This document shows, in pieces, positions 1 through 11,807 of a DNA stretch of 64,000 nt. The position numbers and the translations under genes are program-made. This DNA is from Akanthomyces muscarius. Its lineage: Eukaryota; Ascomycota; Sordariomycetes; Hypocreales; Cordycipitaceae. Location of the stretch: NCBI RefSeq assembly GCF_028009165.1, contig NW_026611618.1, positions 2,170,001 to 2,234,000 on the forward strand. Reading direction: 5' to 3'. The notes below the pieces were generated by a model. That model made no database searches, was not told the origin of the DNA, and was given only the letters and a program-made list of their open reading frames with translations. Positions within the stretch are counted from its first letter, which is position 1, and each line of letters begins with the position of its first letter.

Positions 1-183
1 CTTCATATGACTATTTCATTACTCAAGGGTATGTCGCCTCGAAGGCAATCCGTCTGAAGAACAGTCCGGAAAACTGACATAATATCTCCGACCAGCACTC
101 GGAACATGTTCACGTCGCTCGGGAAGGATCACAGATCTAAGCGGCGTAGAATCTCTTCCATATACTCACGTTCATTTTTGCAG

Positions 184-486
184 ACTTCTCCCCCGAGGCT
201 GCCGCGCAGCGTCAGGCCTGGCTTTTTGCTTTTGGAGGCGGCAGTCGCGGGTGCATTGGCCAGTACGCTGCAATGGAGTGTAAGTTCAAATTCGTAGATT
301 TTTTATTCATCCTTTCTCTGTGATGCTAATCCGTGACTAGTGATGAGACTGCTTCTCTGTGGGATCTATACAAATTTCAAGACGACGGTTGCTGATGAGA
401 GCGGGTACCCTGGTGCGAACAAGTTTGTAGGCAGCGACTGTTCCGAAAAGCTGTATATCAAGTTTGAAAAGTTGTCTCAGGAGTAG
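184..486 (+). pseudogene. Cytochrome P450, C-terminal remnant
   Basis: Two exons (184-279 and 341-486, 61-bp intron with a GCTAAT branch point) encode the end of a P450. The first carries the haem-binding loop FGGGSRGCIG, whose Cys is the axial haem ligand, followed by AAME. The second reads LMRLLLCGIYTNFKTT and ends in LYIKFEKLSQE before a TAG stop. This is the usual end of a fungal microsomal P450. Upstream, the expected PERW region cannot be read cleanly. The haem frame has stops at 75-77, 138-140 and 147-149, and a faint match (GKDHRSKRRR at about 120-150) lies in another frame. I therefore infer a decayed or truncated gene, although the window edge also cuts it. Substrate unknown. Confidence 0.7.
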
Positions 487-1642
487 GCTGCAAGGCCAAA
501 GGGTTGGTTACGGTTTTCGTGGTATACTTCAGGTCGGAGATGTCTGCAGTATCGAGTACAGTCTTCTCTATCGAGCCGCTTTTGCGAATTCTCTGTGTTT
601 TGACCACAATGATAATAGCTGTCAGCCAAACGCGGGCCAATTTACCGCTCGGCAGCTCATCACCGTAAATAATGATGATCTTCGCCCAGCCAGCCACACG
701 CAGGGCCAAGACAACGCCCGACCATCACGAGCCCGTGGTTGTATATGCTGGGATCAGCTGGTCACATCTCGTATCCTCTACGTGCCCATCATCATGTCAG
801 CTTGGAATCAGTGTGCATGTAGTGGTACACAAATCTCAACATCTCAACATTCTATTAAATAACGATGTGACTGTTTTGGGTTGCATGTCTAAGACGGCCA
901 AACAACTGTTAGACAAGCACGCTATAAATAAGGCAAAAGCTATCCTGGTCTTGGCCTCTTGGTCATACAATCGTCCACTGACAAGAGATTTCAGGGCTCA
1001 TGTTCACTTTGCTCTTTCAGCTTCAGACGCAAGACCTGTTTTCCATGATTTCTTTGGGCCGAGGTCGATATCTATAATACCTCCAAGCATTGCCTCAGTG
1101 TTGTAAATAGTGCGAGATACCACATGCGAAAGAGAAATAAATCGACCTTGCACTGCGCTACACTGTATACTGGTATTATCGATGAGCTCCAATCGAGCAA
1201 GTCAGAGGTGCGTAAATGTAAATTTATGAAGGAGCGCTAGAAGTGGGCGGAGGCTATTTAAACATGTCTAACAAAACCTCCTATCCATAAGAGCGTTTCT
1301 TTAATTGTCCTACTCCTTGCCGTGATATGCAGTCAATCTGTTTCCGCCCAAGTTTTTGTGCGTTAGCTCCCCTCAGAAGGTAACTGTGAGAAAACTAAGA
1401 CCAATCCTGTATGCCGACTAGCAGCGAGGCGTGCAATGCTAGTATTCTCTTGTCTGATTCATTATGGATTGTGGTACCGTTTCCTCGGGACATCTAACGC
1501 ACTATGTGTATAGAAAGGCTATTCCGCCTTGTCTCCTGCCGCCATTTCCTCACCATTCTGATACTTATCGTGTATAACCACTTGGCTGCTCACTTCCCAC
1601 TAGACACACATAGCTGGCCGACCATTCAGTCATCATTTCAAC
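487..1642. other. Gene-free stretch
   Basis: No convincing coding sequence, RNA gene or repeat. The longest open frames (464-862, 672-1106) have no domain-like composition, no splice continuity with neighbours and no recognisable motif. Confidence 0.5.
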
Positions 1643-2028
1643 ATGCAATTCATAACGCTCGCCGGAGTCGCTGTTCTCTTAGGTATACCGCATAGTATCA
1701 AGCCGGCAGGTATCGTACGCGAGATATCCATGGTCAGTTCTGGGGCCGCTGAAGCAAGATGCACACATGTGTAGTATCAAAAACATGCTACATTGGCACT
1801 GAGTATCGGTGGAACTCTCTTGAAGAGATTCAACTCTGGGGTTCATTGCGCATTTACACATCGCATCCATGGCCTGATAAAACAGGTCGGCGTCGTTTTA
1901 GCTGCCACGTACGACCATCCTACTTTGATGTACAGCACTGTCAAACAAGTCGCGCAGATTCGAAATACTGCGATCCAGAAATCAAATGGGTATTCATAAT
2001 GCATTACATCTCGTCATGTCAAGTATAG
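1643..2028 (+). CDS. Possible small secreted cysteine-containing protein (doubtful)
   Basis: An ATG at 1643 opens a hydrophobic signal-peptide-like start, MQFITLAGVAVLL. Joining 1643-1682 to 1775-2028 across a 92-bp GTATAC...GTAG intron keeps one frame and gives about 97 residues with five cysteines (KTC, FSC, QHC, KYC, SSC) and a TAG stop. The branch point is weak. Without the intron the frame closes after 43 residues. Family not recognised. It ends 26 bp from the convergent tamA-like stop, so it may equally be 3' flanking DNA of that gene. Confidence 0.2.
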
Positions 2029-2053
2029 ATCCCGCCACATGCCCAGCCCCTCC

Positions 2054-4367
2054 TCACATGGGCGTATTGAAGTCGTCCTCCTCCAAGTCATCATCCTCTT
2101 CCCCATCGCTGCCGCTGTCGTCCTCGCTCTCCAAGCTGTGCGGGCTGCTCCTATCCAACGTACTCCCCAAATTACTGAAGCTGCCCTGTAGTGAAAACCC
2201 CCCACTCCCAAGGCCCGAAAATGAGCTCGGCAGCGAGCGGCCCGCAAAGTCCAGCGCGGCGCTCGCGCACCGGCTCATCGACGGCTTCTCCGGCAGCTGC
2301 CGCAGCAGCAGGCCCGTCGACGAGTCGAGCATGTCCATCGCGAAGCCCGTCAGGTACCGCCCCTGCTGCCCCGGCTTGGCGCTGACTGACAGCGTCCAGC
2401 GGTACTCGGCGAGGCGCCGGCGGTACCAGTCGGCCTCCTCGCGGCCGGGGCTCGTCGCCCACAGCAGCGACCCAAACGTGCCGATGAGCGCGAAGCTCGT
2501 CTTGGACGCAAAGTACCAAAACGAGTGCAGGTGGCCGGGCGACAGCCGGTTGACAAAGTCCATGCTCGAGATCAGGCGCGCCTTGGCCGCGCTCCGACAA
2601 ATATGCTCCAGGTACGGGTCGACGGTCGTGGGCGAGGCGCTCAGCGCGCTGATGATGCGTCGGTGCAACGAGATCTCGGCGGCAAAGTACGCCAGGTGCA
2701 GGTAGCCGACGCTCGAGGGGGGGGGCGGCGCGCCGCGTCCAGCCCCGCCAGACGAGGACAGCGACTCGAGGCGCACGCAGGCCGGCAGGTCGGCGTACCA
2801 CTCCTTGAGCTTGAGCTGGATGGGCTTGGCCTGCGCGAGCACCATCTGGGCACCCTGGGCGCCGGCGCTCTCCACCTTGTGCATGGCGGCGAGCGTGTAA
2901 AATGTGTCGAGGATCTCGGTCAGGATGCCGGTAAGCTGGACAAAGCGCATGAAGATGACCTGCCCCGTCTCGGCATCCTCCTTTTGCGCCGCGTTGCCCT
3001 CGTCCCAGTCGACGTCCGGAAAGTCGTGCACCGTCAGCGGGCGGACGGCCCAGTTGGAGGGAGTAATGTGCGAGGGACGACCGTGGACGAGGGCGCCCCA
3101 TTTGTCCTGCATGTAGACGCCCCAGGAGAGGCGCTTACGCATACCCTTCTCCCACGGTGGAATATCCCACCCCGAGCAGTCGAGGTGCAGGCCGAGTTCC
3201 TGCGCGACAGCGACGAGCTGCGCCGTCGATGCCCACTGCGAGCTGCCTGGCATCTGCGCGAGCAGCAACGCGGCCTCGACTGTCGACAGCTTCGGGCGGC
3301 CCATGGCATCGGCGAGGCTGCTGCGGACAAGCCGCTCCAGCGCATCCGTGTCAGGTTTCGACTGGTCGGCTAGCAACGGGCTGTGGTCCCACCAGTTGAT
3401 GGCCAACAGATACACGGTGGCTAGTAGCGGCGGCGTGAACTCATGGTAGTCGCGCTCGTACTTTTCGAGAAATACGTGCTTCTGCACGATGGGAAACGCC
3501 GGGTGCACCCGCTGGAAGAAGAGGTCAATCAGCGTCCGCCCATGCGGCGCGACGAGCCCCTCAACGGCCCGAATGTCCGACTGCTGCTGCGCGTAGCCGC
3601 GCGTAGCGCTGTCCGGGACGAGGAGGAAGCTGTGGCCCGGGCTGACTTTGCGAAGCGCGCCGCGCGACGTCGTGCTCTCGTTCTCGGGGTCATGATCGGA
3701 TAGGTTGAGCAGCGAAGGCTCAAAGTCGGTCGTGTGTCCAATGTACTGGCTGTGGCGGTCGAGCTGCAGACCTAGTGTGCGGCCGAGACTTGTCGGGCCG
3801 CCTACGTTGGCAAAGTCTTCGAGAAGACTGGCGCTGGTGGCGTTGTTCACAAATCTGTTGTTGGGATGCCGTCTGGAGTGCAGATCCGACGTGGAAAATC
3901 TAGACAAAAAAGGTCAGTTACTGTGCAGATGCCACCGGGAATCGCCTGGAAAGGCGTAAAAGTCCCGCTATAGCCGCATTCGGGTCGCGTGAGTCGACTT
4001 ACCCTCTTTTGACGGTACTTTCGCCAAACGGCTCAGCGTGCAGCTTTCTCTTGCGCGACTGCGGGCTCAGCGCGATCAGCGAGCACTCGGCGCCGGCGTC
4101 GAGGCAGGGCGTGCAGCCGTCGCTATCTTCCCTGGTGACGCAGCGAAAGCCCAGCTGCTGACATGCCTGGCAGCTCATGCCAGCCGATGACGACGAAGCT
4201 TCCGCTATGGCCTCAAAGCCTGATCTGTCCTGCAGGCTGGGCGGGCCGACCTCGAAGCGGTTCTGGTACGCGCGGTGGCTCACGGACGCTGTGGCCTGGG
4301 CGGACGGTATCCGTTGGTTATGGATGTTGATGGGCGCGGACGGCTTATTTGGATTGCCAGAAGCCAT
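2054..4367 (-). CDS. tamA: TamA/Dal81-like fungal transcription regulator
   Basis: Two exons (4367-4003 and 3899-2054, 103-bp intron with GTAAGT and CTAG ends) give about 736 residues. Residues about 50-90 hold six cysteines spaced C-x2-C-x6-C-x8-C-x2-C-x6-C, a Zn2Cys6 cluster. The first arm is CQACQQLGFRC and lacks the usual run of Lys/Arg. From about residue 240 a fungal-specific transcription factor domain follows, with the typical VHPAFPI and GRPSHI segments. The C-terminus is Ser-rich and very acidic. Length, cluster and domain fit A. nidulans TamA and yeast Dal81, nuclear co-activators of nitrogen-catabolic genes whose zinc cluster is known to be dispensable. The ATG at 4367 has A at -3 and is preferred; an in-frame ATG lies at 4376. 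Confidence 0.75.
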
Positions 4368-7300
4368 GATCAACATGGAGGGCAAAGCCAGCTGGACAGG
4401 CAGGTCGGTTGTTGTTGAAAGTGGTCTTGGCTGGCGCTGGTCGTGCGACTATGTCACCAGGACTGGCGTGTGGTGAGCTGAATCAAGGTGGCTTGTCGGA
4501 CGAGGCACCTCTCGCTAGTACCGGTGGCTGAGAGCTCTCACCAAGAACCTGGCAACCGGGCACTGAAAGCTTGAAGACTCTCCTGGGAGTCTCTCTAACG
4601 GTTGGGGATCGGATTGTTCTTGGGCACAAACTTCAAAAAGCCGGAGCGAGAGACGCTGCGGCAGAGATGTGCTCGACGGGTGCAGTGGCCCGTGGTGAGA
4701 TGTTGCAGCGACAAAGGACCTAGAGGCATTGACACACAGGAACTGCGATTTACAGCGGGAGAGCACCAATGGGTGAGTTAGGTATTGCGTGCGTATATTT
4801 GTTTTGTGCTAGAGCGTTGAGCATGCGATGCTGTTGAAGAGCATACGAGGCAGCGAGTTGAGGAAAAGTGACTGGTCGCGAAAAGTGGTCAAGTGGCCTC
4901 GTACGTGGTGAAGAAGGAAGAGAGGAATGCAGGATGAGTAACTCGAAGATGAGAAAAGAGGCAAAAACCAATGGGGTGGTGGTGTGTGTGCAGAGTAGCA
5001 GTACTGGTAGTATAAGATGAATGGGTGGCTTGTGGACTGGGGCAGCAGCAGGCCTGATTCGGGCGTTGATGCCGATATAGCGCCGTGGCATGTGCTTACT
5101 TTCCCCAGACGAGGGAGCAAGTGGTGTACCAGTACCGAGTTTCAATAATGACAGGACAATGGCAACAGAAAAACTTGATTCATCGGGCGGCCATCAAGCC
5201 TGTCGGTGTCTCCCTGTCCAGTGGCTGCACGTAGATGGGTGGGGGAGAGACAGACGGCTGGGATTAGTAGGTGTCAGGCTAAAATTAGTGTGGATGAATA
5301 TAGAAATAACAGAGCGTTTTTTCTTTCCCGTCTAGTCGCTGCCGAGGGCGCGGAGGCAATCCTTGCCCTGTTTGGGGTTAGGAGAAGCGGAATTAAAAAT
5401 GTAGGTAGAAAAGAAGGGCCGGCTGCAGTGGTGGTGGATGAGGAGCGACAGGCAGGCATTTGGAGCCATTTGGAGCCATTTGGAGCGTTTTTTTCTTTCT
5501 TGGTGGAGTAGCGCGGTGCGCGGGATGGATGGTCATTGCCCGTCGAGTCGACGACTGGTGGCCGCTGGAGGGTGAAACTGTCCGTACTGGATTCTCTCTG
5601 TCGTTGTGCTTCAATGTCGGTTGGGGTGTGCGTACGATGTGTTGTCCTGGTCGACGGAGCTGATGATGAATGTCTGTTTGACTGTCTGTTGGAGAGACTC
5701 TGGTCCCCGAGACAAAAATGTAAAAGTGGCTTAGTACGTGTGGCGCCACAGCGGCTGGGGTGCCATTCTGCAGACTGCAGCTCGATGAGCTGCCGTCTTG
5801 GCAAACATGTCATGGCTGTCTCTCCAGGACACATGTGTGTGTATGTGTGTGCGAGCAAAGCGACGCCAGCAAAAATGTCCCGCTTGGTAAGCCAAGTTGG
5901 AAGCTACCTTTACATTGAGCATGACCTTCTTCCCAGGGACAAGTTTCACGCCATTGAGGGTTATTTTGGCTACGGCTCCCGCTACTGCAGCCGGCCATGG
6001 CCAGTTGCCTGATTTGGGGTGCATCTCACAGGGCGCTGGGCGCTGTAGCCCGCTAGACTGACAGCAGTGTCTAACGTCGCCTCCTCCCACTGACATCACT
6101 GCCCAATTTTGGCGTTTCCTCCCATTGAGCAGACAAGAGTAATAACAGTAAGGTACCTGTAACTTGGCACTAAATTCTAACCCAACACGCCCAAATGCCC
6201 CCCCATGTCTGTCACCCATCACCATGTTCCCCCCTGCTGCGCTAAAAATGGCCTGCAGGCTAGCCCCCACAACGACCAAGCCAGGTTCCTTATCTACATC
6301 CAGTCGCGGCTCTGTCTTTTATCAGCCCAGGCAGCCTCATGATGACAATTAATAATATATTCTCTTCATGTTCCCTTCTTTTTACCACATCAAGTAAGAC
6401 TCTTGCCGTTTTTATTGAATGAGACGCTAGCAATTCCCGTCTGTCGATTCCGTTCGGGCCTGTCCCCCCGCAAAACGCCGGATCCCATCCAGTGCTTGCA
6501 GTGCAGCAAACAGGGCGCCCAGTCCAGTAATAGGTGACATGGCCCGACAGCAACCCCCGGCCGTAGCCGTGCCGTCGAATCATTACGTACAATGACATGC
6601 AGCTGCAAGCAGCCCTCGGTTTACGTTTGTCAGTATTATTGATATGAATGGCCTGCCAAGTCAGCTCGCTTTTCTCTCCTAAACTTAATTTATCATTTGC
6701 ATGGAAAGAAGCCCGGCTTGGCTACAGCATTGTCGGTCCGTCGGCCAGTGCCGGCTACCTCTGGCATTATTAGCCAACGATTGTTTCTAGCAGCTTAGTC
6801 TAGCTCTTCTAGAAACCACAGATGCACGGAGCTATTTCTTCTTTCGTCTTTTAATCCCTATCTATCCATCTCCCCGGATTTCCTCTGCAGCCAGCCGGCC
6901 TTTGTGGGGTGCATTCACTCTTCTGCCCTTCCCCAACGGACCTTGTCCGCCACAAGACCACCATCCAAGACTTTCTCAATGATGCGCTCCACTCGACGGG
7001 TTTCCGGCCCTCATCTACCAGTGTTTCCTCTTCCCTTTTTCCATCTCATCAATGGATCTCCCACCTCATCTGGGGCTGCCGCATCTCACCTCCCAGAACA
7101 AAGAGCCGGCTTACATGTAATATCCTCCCCCACATGTGCCCTGCCTAATCTCAATGTATCCAGTATCCAAGAATAGCACCCAAACTAGTTTACTTAATTT
7201 AGTTTACTGGCCCCAGATTCAATTCGGGTTAGCATCGGCGAATGGAACACAGAATAGGCATCTGGTCCTGCAAGCTCGGTAAATTATACAAAAAGCAAAG

Positions 7301-8835
7301 CAGCCCCAGAATCCGGGCTCCCCCACTCTCGAATCCTCGAGAGCAACGCCCCATCGCAAGTCATTGGTCCTTTCCTAGCAAGGCATTACCAAATCGAAAA
7401 AAGGCACATGGCTCAGAGAGGCAGCCCTACCGCGACCGATCTCCGCGTCCTACCAGTACGTAAGAGCGCAATATATAACAAAGCAATTAAAAGAAAGGTG
7501 TGGGCTTGCTCATCCGGTTCCGAGCTGTACACGGAAACCCTCTCCCCCCGCCCCCACGTAGTCACAGCTCTTCGGTGCGCGCCGATGATACTCTTACCTA
7601 AAATTACCAGGCCGCTCGGACGGATCCTCACTCTTTTTCCACTCATGGTTCGCTCTCTCTTCTGGAAACGAGCTTGCCCCTCAAGTCACCACTTGACGAA
7701 CTACTGCTAGCAACTCCCCATTCCGGCTGTCCATCTTCCGGAACACCACGTGGACGAGCCCTGGTCACGGTCGATGCCCGTCTCGTCAATTACGAGACTC
7801 TGCCTTTACTCCATCAGAGACACCGATACCCTTGGAGATCATCTCTTTCAACAGCCGAGAGGATCCGCAGAGCCGCCTGTTCTTGTACTGCCAGTGGCAC
7901 AAGCCCCTTCCTCAATCTCTTACACAAGCGGATACATAAACTGAGCCGACTTTTACGTGATGAATATCACCTAATATAACCTTGCGCATGTACATATGCT
8001 TTCGACGGCAATTTTGGGGACAGGCACCGGGAACTGCCGACCTTCCATCCAAAGTACACATTTGCTTCCTCTTTTTGCAAGACTGACAGCCAGTGTAGAG
8101 TTTACTCTCCAATATACCGGTATTGCAATCACCTGAGCTGTGAGCTGCGATAAATTTCTGCCAGCCAACGTGCCGCCCATCGTGTTTATTAGCCCGATGA
8201 CAGAGACGGGTGGATGAGACACCGACAGCCGGGGACCACAAGGCAACTTCGTCTCCTTCCACCGCGAGCTGCTCGATCGCGTGGACCTCAAGTGTCAGCT
8301 TCATCAGTTTTGTCAATCAATTGGCCTGTTGCTGTTAGAAACATGTGATCCCTTTCCAACCCGCTGCGGCACTGAAACTTTGGCCACTTGTCAAGGCCAC
8401 CAATCCTTCCGCCGCCTTCTTGCCTTACTGCACACACGCCACAGTTCCCATCCGCCCCCTTGTGGTTAATATCGTCGCGGCGCCTCCGAACATGACCCTC
8501 CTGACCCATCGGAGGTGCCCGCTCATGCCGCACTCTCTTTGCGTCGAATCATCCATTCCTTTACTACCTTTTGCCACGTCTCGCCACAGACACTCTGACT
8601 TACAACCGACAATTCACCCCGTTTAGAATTGTAAAAAAATATTCTTTGAAAAGATATTTATGTTCCGAGTCTAGCTTACACATTCATTCATCGGCCCCCG
8701 TTGGCTTCCTGCCTAGCCGACTAACTTAATAAGCTTAACATTGGCCGTGACGCCACCAGCTAAAGTTGGCCCTAACGCGAAATCATCGACAGCCTCATCC
8801 CCACTGCCAACGACTAGGCGGGCTTGCCGGCCTCA
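4368..8835. other. 4.5-kb intergenic region upstream of the tamA-like gene
   Basis: It lies between the tamA-like start and the tyrosinase stop, both on the minus strand. The first 1.5 kb is pyrimidine-rich on the minus strand, as in a long leader. It contains a threefold 10-bp repeat at 5458-5486. Short open frames occur on both strands, but none shows domain structure, signal peptide plus stop, or spliced continuity. No tRNA or 5S rRNA was seen by eye. Confidence 0.5.
5458..5486 (+). repeat. Short tandem repeat, unit ATTTGGAGCC x ~3
   Basis: Three direct copies of a 10-bp unit, the last one base short, lie within the presumed leader or promoter of the tamA-like gene. No known function. Confidence 0.85.
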
Positions 8836-10874
8836 TCAGCTTTCCTGGTATGATCGGTTCGCCACTTTGATACCAAAAAATCTGGAGGCTGAGTATTCCG
8901 GAAGCTCAATGTCCGATCGTGGCACTGCCACCTGAACCTGCTCAATTTCGACTTTCAGGCTCGGGACGGCGGCAAGGGACAGCTTCGACCCGTCGGCCTA
9001 AATCGCCCATTAGTACACCACGACTTTCCAGTGTCATAGTGCCAAGACGACTCACTTTGATAATCTCAACTTGTAGCCAAGACTCCAGGGTCTCCAGGAT
9101 GACGCGAGTGCTTTTGCCGCGCAGAGTGCTGCACACAGAGTCCAGGCGGATCTCGCCATAGACAACTCCACAATCAGGCATGGACATCAATGCTAAATTG
9201 CCGACGTAGGTTCCATTCATCGATACTTCAATTGAACTTGGACGTTCCACCTCTGATAGCTCTACAGAGACATGCGCAAAGTACCTGGTCAGCATGTCGC
9301 GCGGCCGATCGGGCTGGCGACTTGCTCGGCGTCCCTTCTTCATTGCAAATGGCGGTTGCAGACCATTCACAATGCGCGTCACTTCTTCCCGCCTTTGATC
9401 GGATGTGCTGTCCCTGGTCTCCAAACCATGATACGAGTATCCAAACTCATGGATGGATAGAACAGTTTCTGATGTATGAAACTCGGTTCTGTCTCGTCGG
9501 AATGGTTGCAGCGGTGAATTCGTGGTAATGGTCGTGTTTCTCGACGTCGCCCATCGGTCTCCCCCGAGATAATCGCCACTGAACAGCTCTTGATCTGGGT
9601 GCAAAGCCTGCCAATACGCCCACAAGCGATCGACGTTGTTGTGATGCAACGTACTAAAAATCTGTCAGCAAGTTCTCTGCTCCGCGCAGCAGCTATATCA
9701 CTTACAATAAAGGATCAAAACCTGTATACTGAAAGCTCAGAAACTGTCCTCCACAAGCCGCATCCCAATGAATGCCCCCATGGGCAGCTTCCAAGCTTGG
9801 TCCCGGGCTTGCCGTGCTCGAAAACTGGTGAAAGTCTGCCGATCTGGTGAACGCATCGTACTGATTATTGTCAGATTTGTTGTCAACCGACTATAATAGG
9901 CTACATACCAGTATGCCTTTGTAATTTTGTGTCTTGAGTTTTTCGTTGGGTGTCCCCGGATAGCTCTCATCCGGTCCGTTACACCGATACATTTGTTTCT
10001 TTTGTTCGTGATTGAATTCGCCGAACTCTCCGAACTCTCCTTCCAGCGCTGCTTGGGGAAACTTGAAAGTGTGAAGTGGATTTTCGACATCCTTTGCTTC
10101 TAGTTTCCCATTCACTGCGACATTGATGTTCAAAGCTTGAGGTACTGTAGCTTCCGGTACAGCTACATCAGCAGCCCAATCCCAGTACGGCGATCTTAGG
10201 GTATCAGCAGCCTCAATATATCGCGCGCGGTGCTCTTCAGGATATGTCATAGCAATTCTCTTGGCGTGGCTAGCCAGTGTTTGCTGTCACTTGTCAGTAC
10301 ACTCATCACTGAATCCATTCGGTACGCACCTCAAATAATGCCGAGTATGCTCTGTGCCACGGGAGAAATAGTGCCTCCTAGGTAGGGTCAGCACAGGTTG
10401 CAGAGTTTGTCTTCGATTCACGTTCGCTTACTGAATGCGGGCAGTAGCCTTGCCAGGAGCCGGTGTTCTGTGGCCCCCCCGTGTGATCGTACTCGATATA
10501 CGGCATTCCATGTATTCCTACGCTGTGGTGTGAGGATTTATATATCGTCGTGGGAATATTCAACGTACCGGAGACCTGAAACCAGGATTCAGGGTCCGTT
10601 AGATTTGCGGCCTGCATAGCTCCGAGTGCTTGGATGTACAAATCCCTACAAGCCAATTTTAGATTCTGACCGGCAGACAAGTCAGAAGTGCTTTCAAAGC
10701 TTACCATTGAGCTCCTCCGTTCGAATGAAGGTCGACAATGCTCCGTCTGGGCGGCACTGATGGCGCTTTGGCGTCGACTTTGACTCCGGTCACGACGACA
10801 GCCGCAGCGGTCGTGGTGACCTGCATCAATAGCAATACTGCAGCAGCAATGAATAATTGATAATGAGGTATCAT
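8836..10874 (-). CDS. Secreted tyrosinase (type 3 copper)
   Basis: Eight exons: 10874-10705, 10645-10569, 10517-10432, 10377-10330, 10283-9909, 9860-9706, 9653-9056 and 8997-8836. All phases agree and give 556 residues. The start MIPHYQLFIAAAVLLLM is a signal peptide. CuA is visible as GIHGMPY, then CPH (the Cys two residues before His that forms the thioether bridge in fungal tyrosinases), then LPWHRAY. CuB is visible as AAHGGIHW and LHHNNVDRLW. FGYSYHG is the Y-x-Y motif before the C-terminal lid domain. The last exon is recovered only by removing a 58-bp intron and ends NRSYQES. The family oxidises monophenols and o-diphenols to quinones for melanin or sclerotisation. Its substrate here is not inferable. 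Confidence 0.92.
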
Positions 10875-11807
10875 GATTGCAAAAGAAATACAGATATGAG
10901 ATGTGCTGGTTTGAAGATGATTGGTTCGAAACAAGAAAATGGTGAATTTGCAAAGTGACAACTTTCTGACTGACTTCTGAGTATAAATGGGCTCCAGCTC
11001 CTGCCGCTTGTGACGTGTAACCAACAGAGCCACCGCCTGCCGGCCGCACGAAAGTTCTGTGCGTCATTGCGCAGAGCAATACCAAGCTTTTTCTGGGAGG
11101 ATTTCCTCCGCCACGGCCATGTCACTGCATGCGCTGAAATGCCGCCTGGTAACCGGCAGATGATCGCCGGCCGATTCGGGCGGCGTGCGTACCTAGCTAG
11201 GTAGGCAGGCGCAAACTCGGAGGGCCGAGATACGCAAGTATCGCTTCAAAGCATGCAAATGATCTCAAAAGAATTATCAGCTCAAGATGCCCTATTATTT
11301 TCTTCAAGTACTTGCGTCTGCGCGTTTCCCTTCCGAGACTCGACTCAAATTCTGAATGTCGTAATCTTCAGCATATGTTGCGTAACAACCAAGCATACAA
11401 TAAACATATCTTGGGACTTCTAACCTCGTGGCCATGCCTGATGTCGTGCATGCACCAGCTACTGCTGTGCAACGCGTCTCATTTCTTGATACGAACATGT
11501 TTACTTCCAAAAATCGGCAGAGCGGCACAAGCTGACCGCCCTTTGGATGCAGGTACGTGCAGTTGCCTTGCATAATGGCTCAGCCGGCCGATGCCGTGTG
11601 TAGCAGATGTAACCGCTCCGTGTAATTGCATTATTCGTAAAATATCCTACAAGAAATGCCAGGCCTTTCGGGCGCCAAACAAATGTTAAAACAGTACTCC
11701 AACGATGCCGGTATGCTATTTCCGCGAAAGAAAGAAAAAAAAGTGCCCTGATGCCTTGACCCGTCCTTTCGCGATACGCCAAGGTCGCACAGCTGTCCAC
11801 GTCCCAA
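10875..11807. other. Intergenic: tyrosinase promoter and mcm10 3' flank
   Basis: Both neighbours are on the minus strand, so this holds the tyrosinase promoter and the mcm10 terminator. A CTAGCTAGGTAGG motif lies near 11193 and one ACGCGT at 11472-11477. No coding sequence was supported. Confidence 0.6.

Noticed and set aside
7912..8316. Minus-strand frame with CQSCKKRKQMC, resembling half of a Zn2Cys6 cluster
   Set aside because: The second half has wrong spacing and lacks the sixth Cys, and no downstream regulator domain or splice continuation was found.
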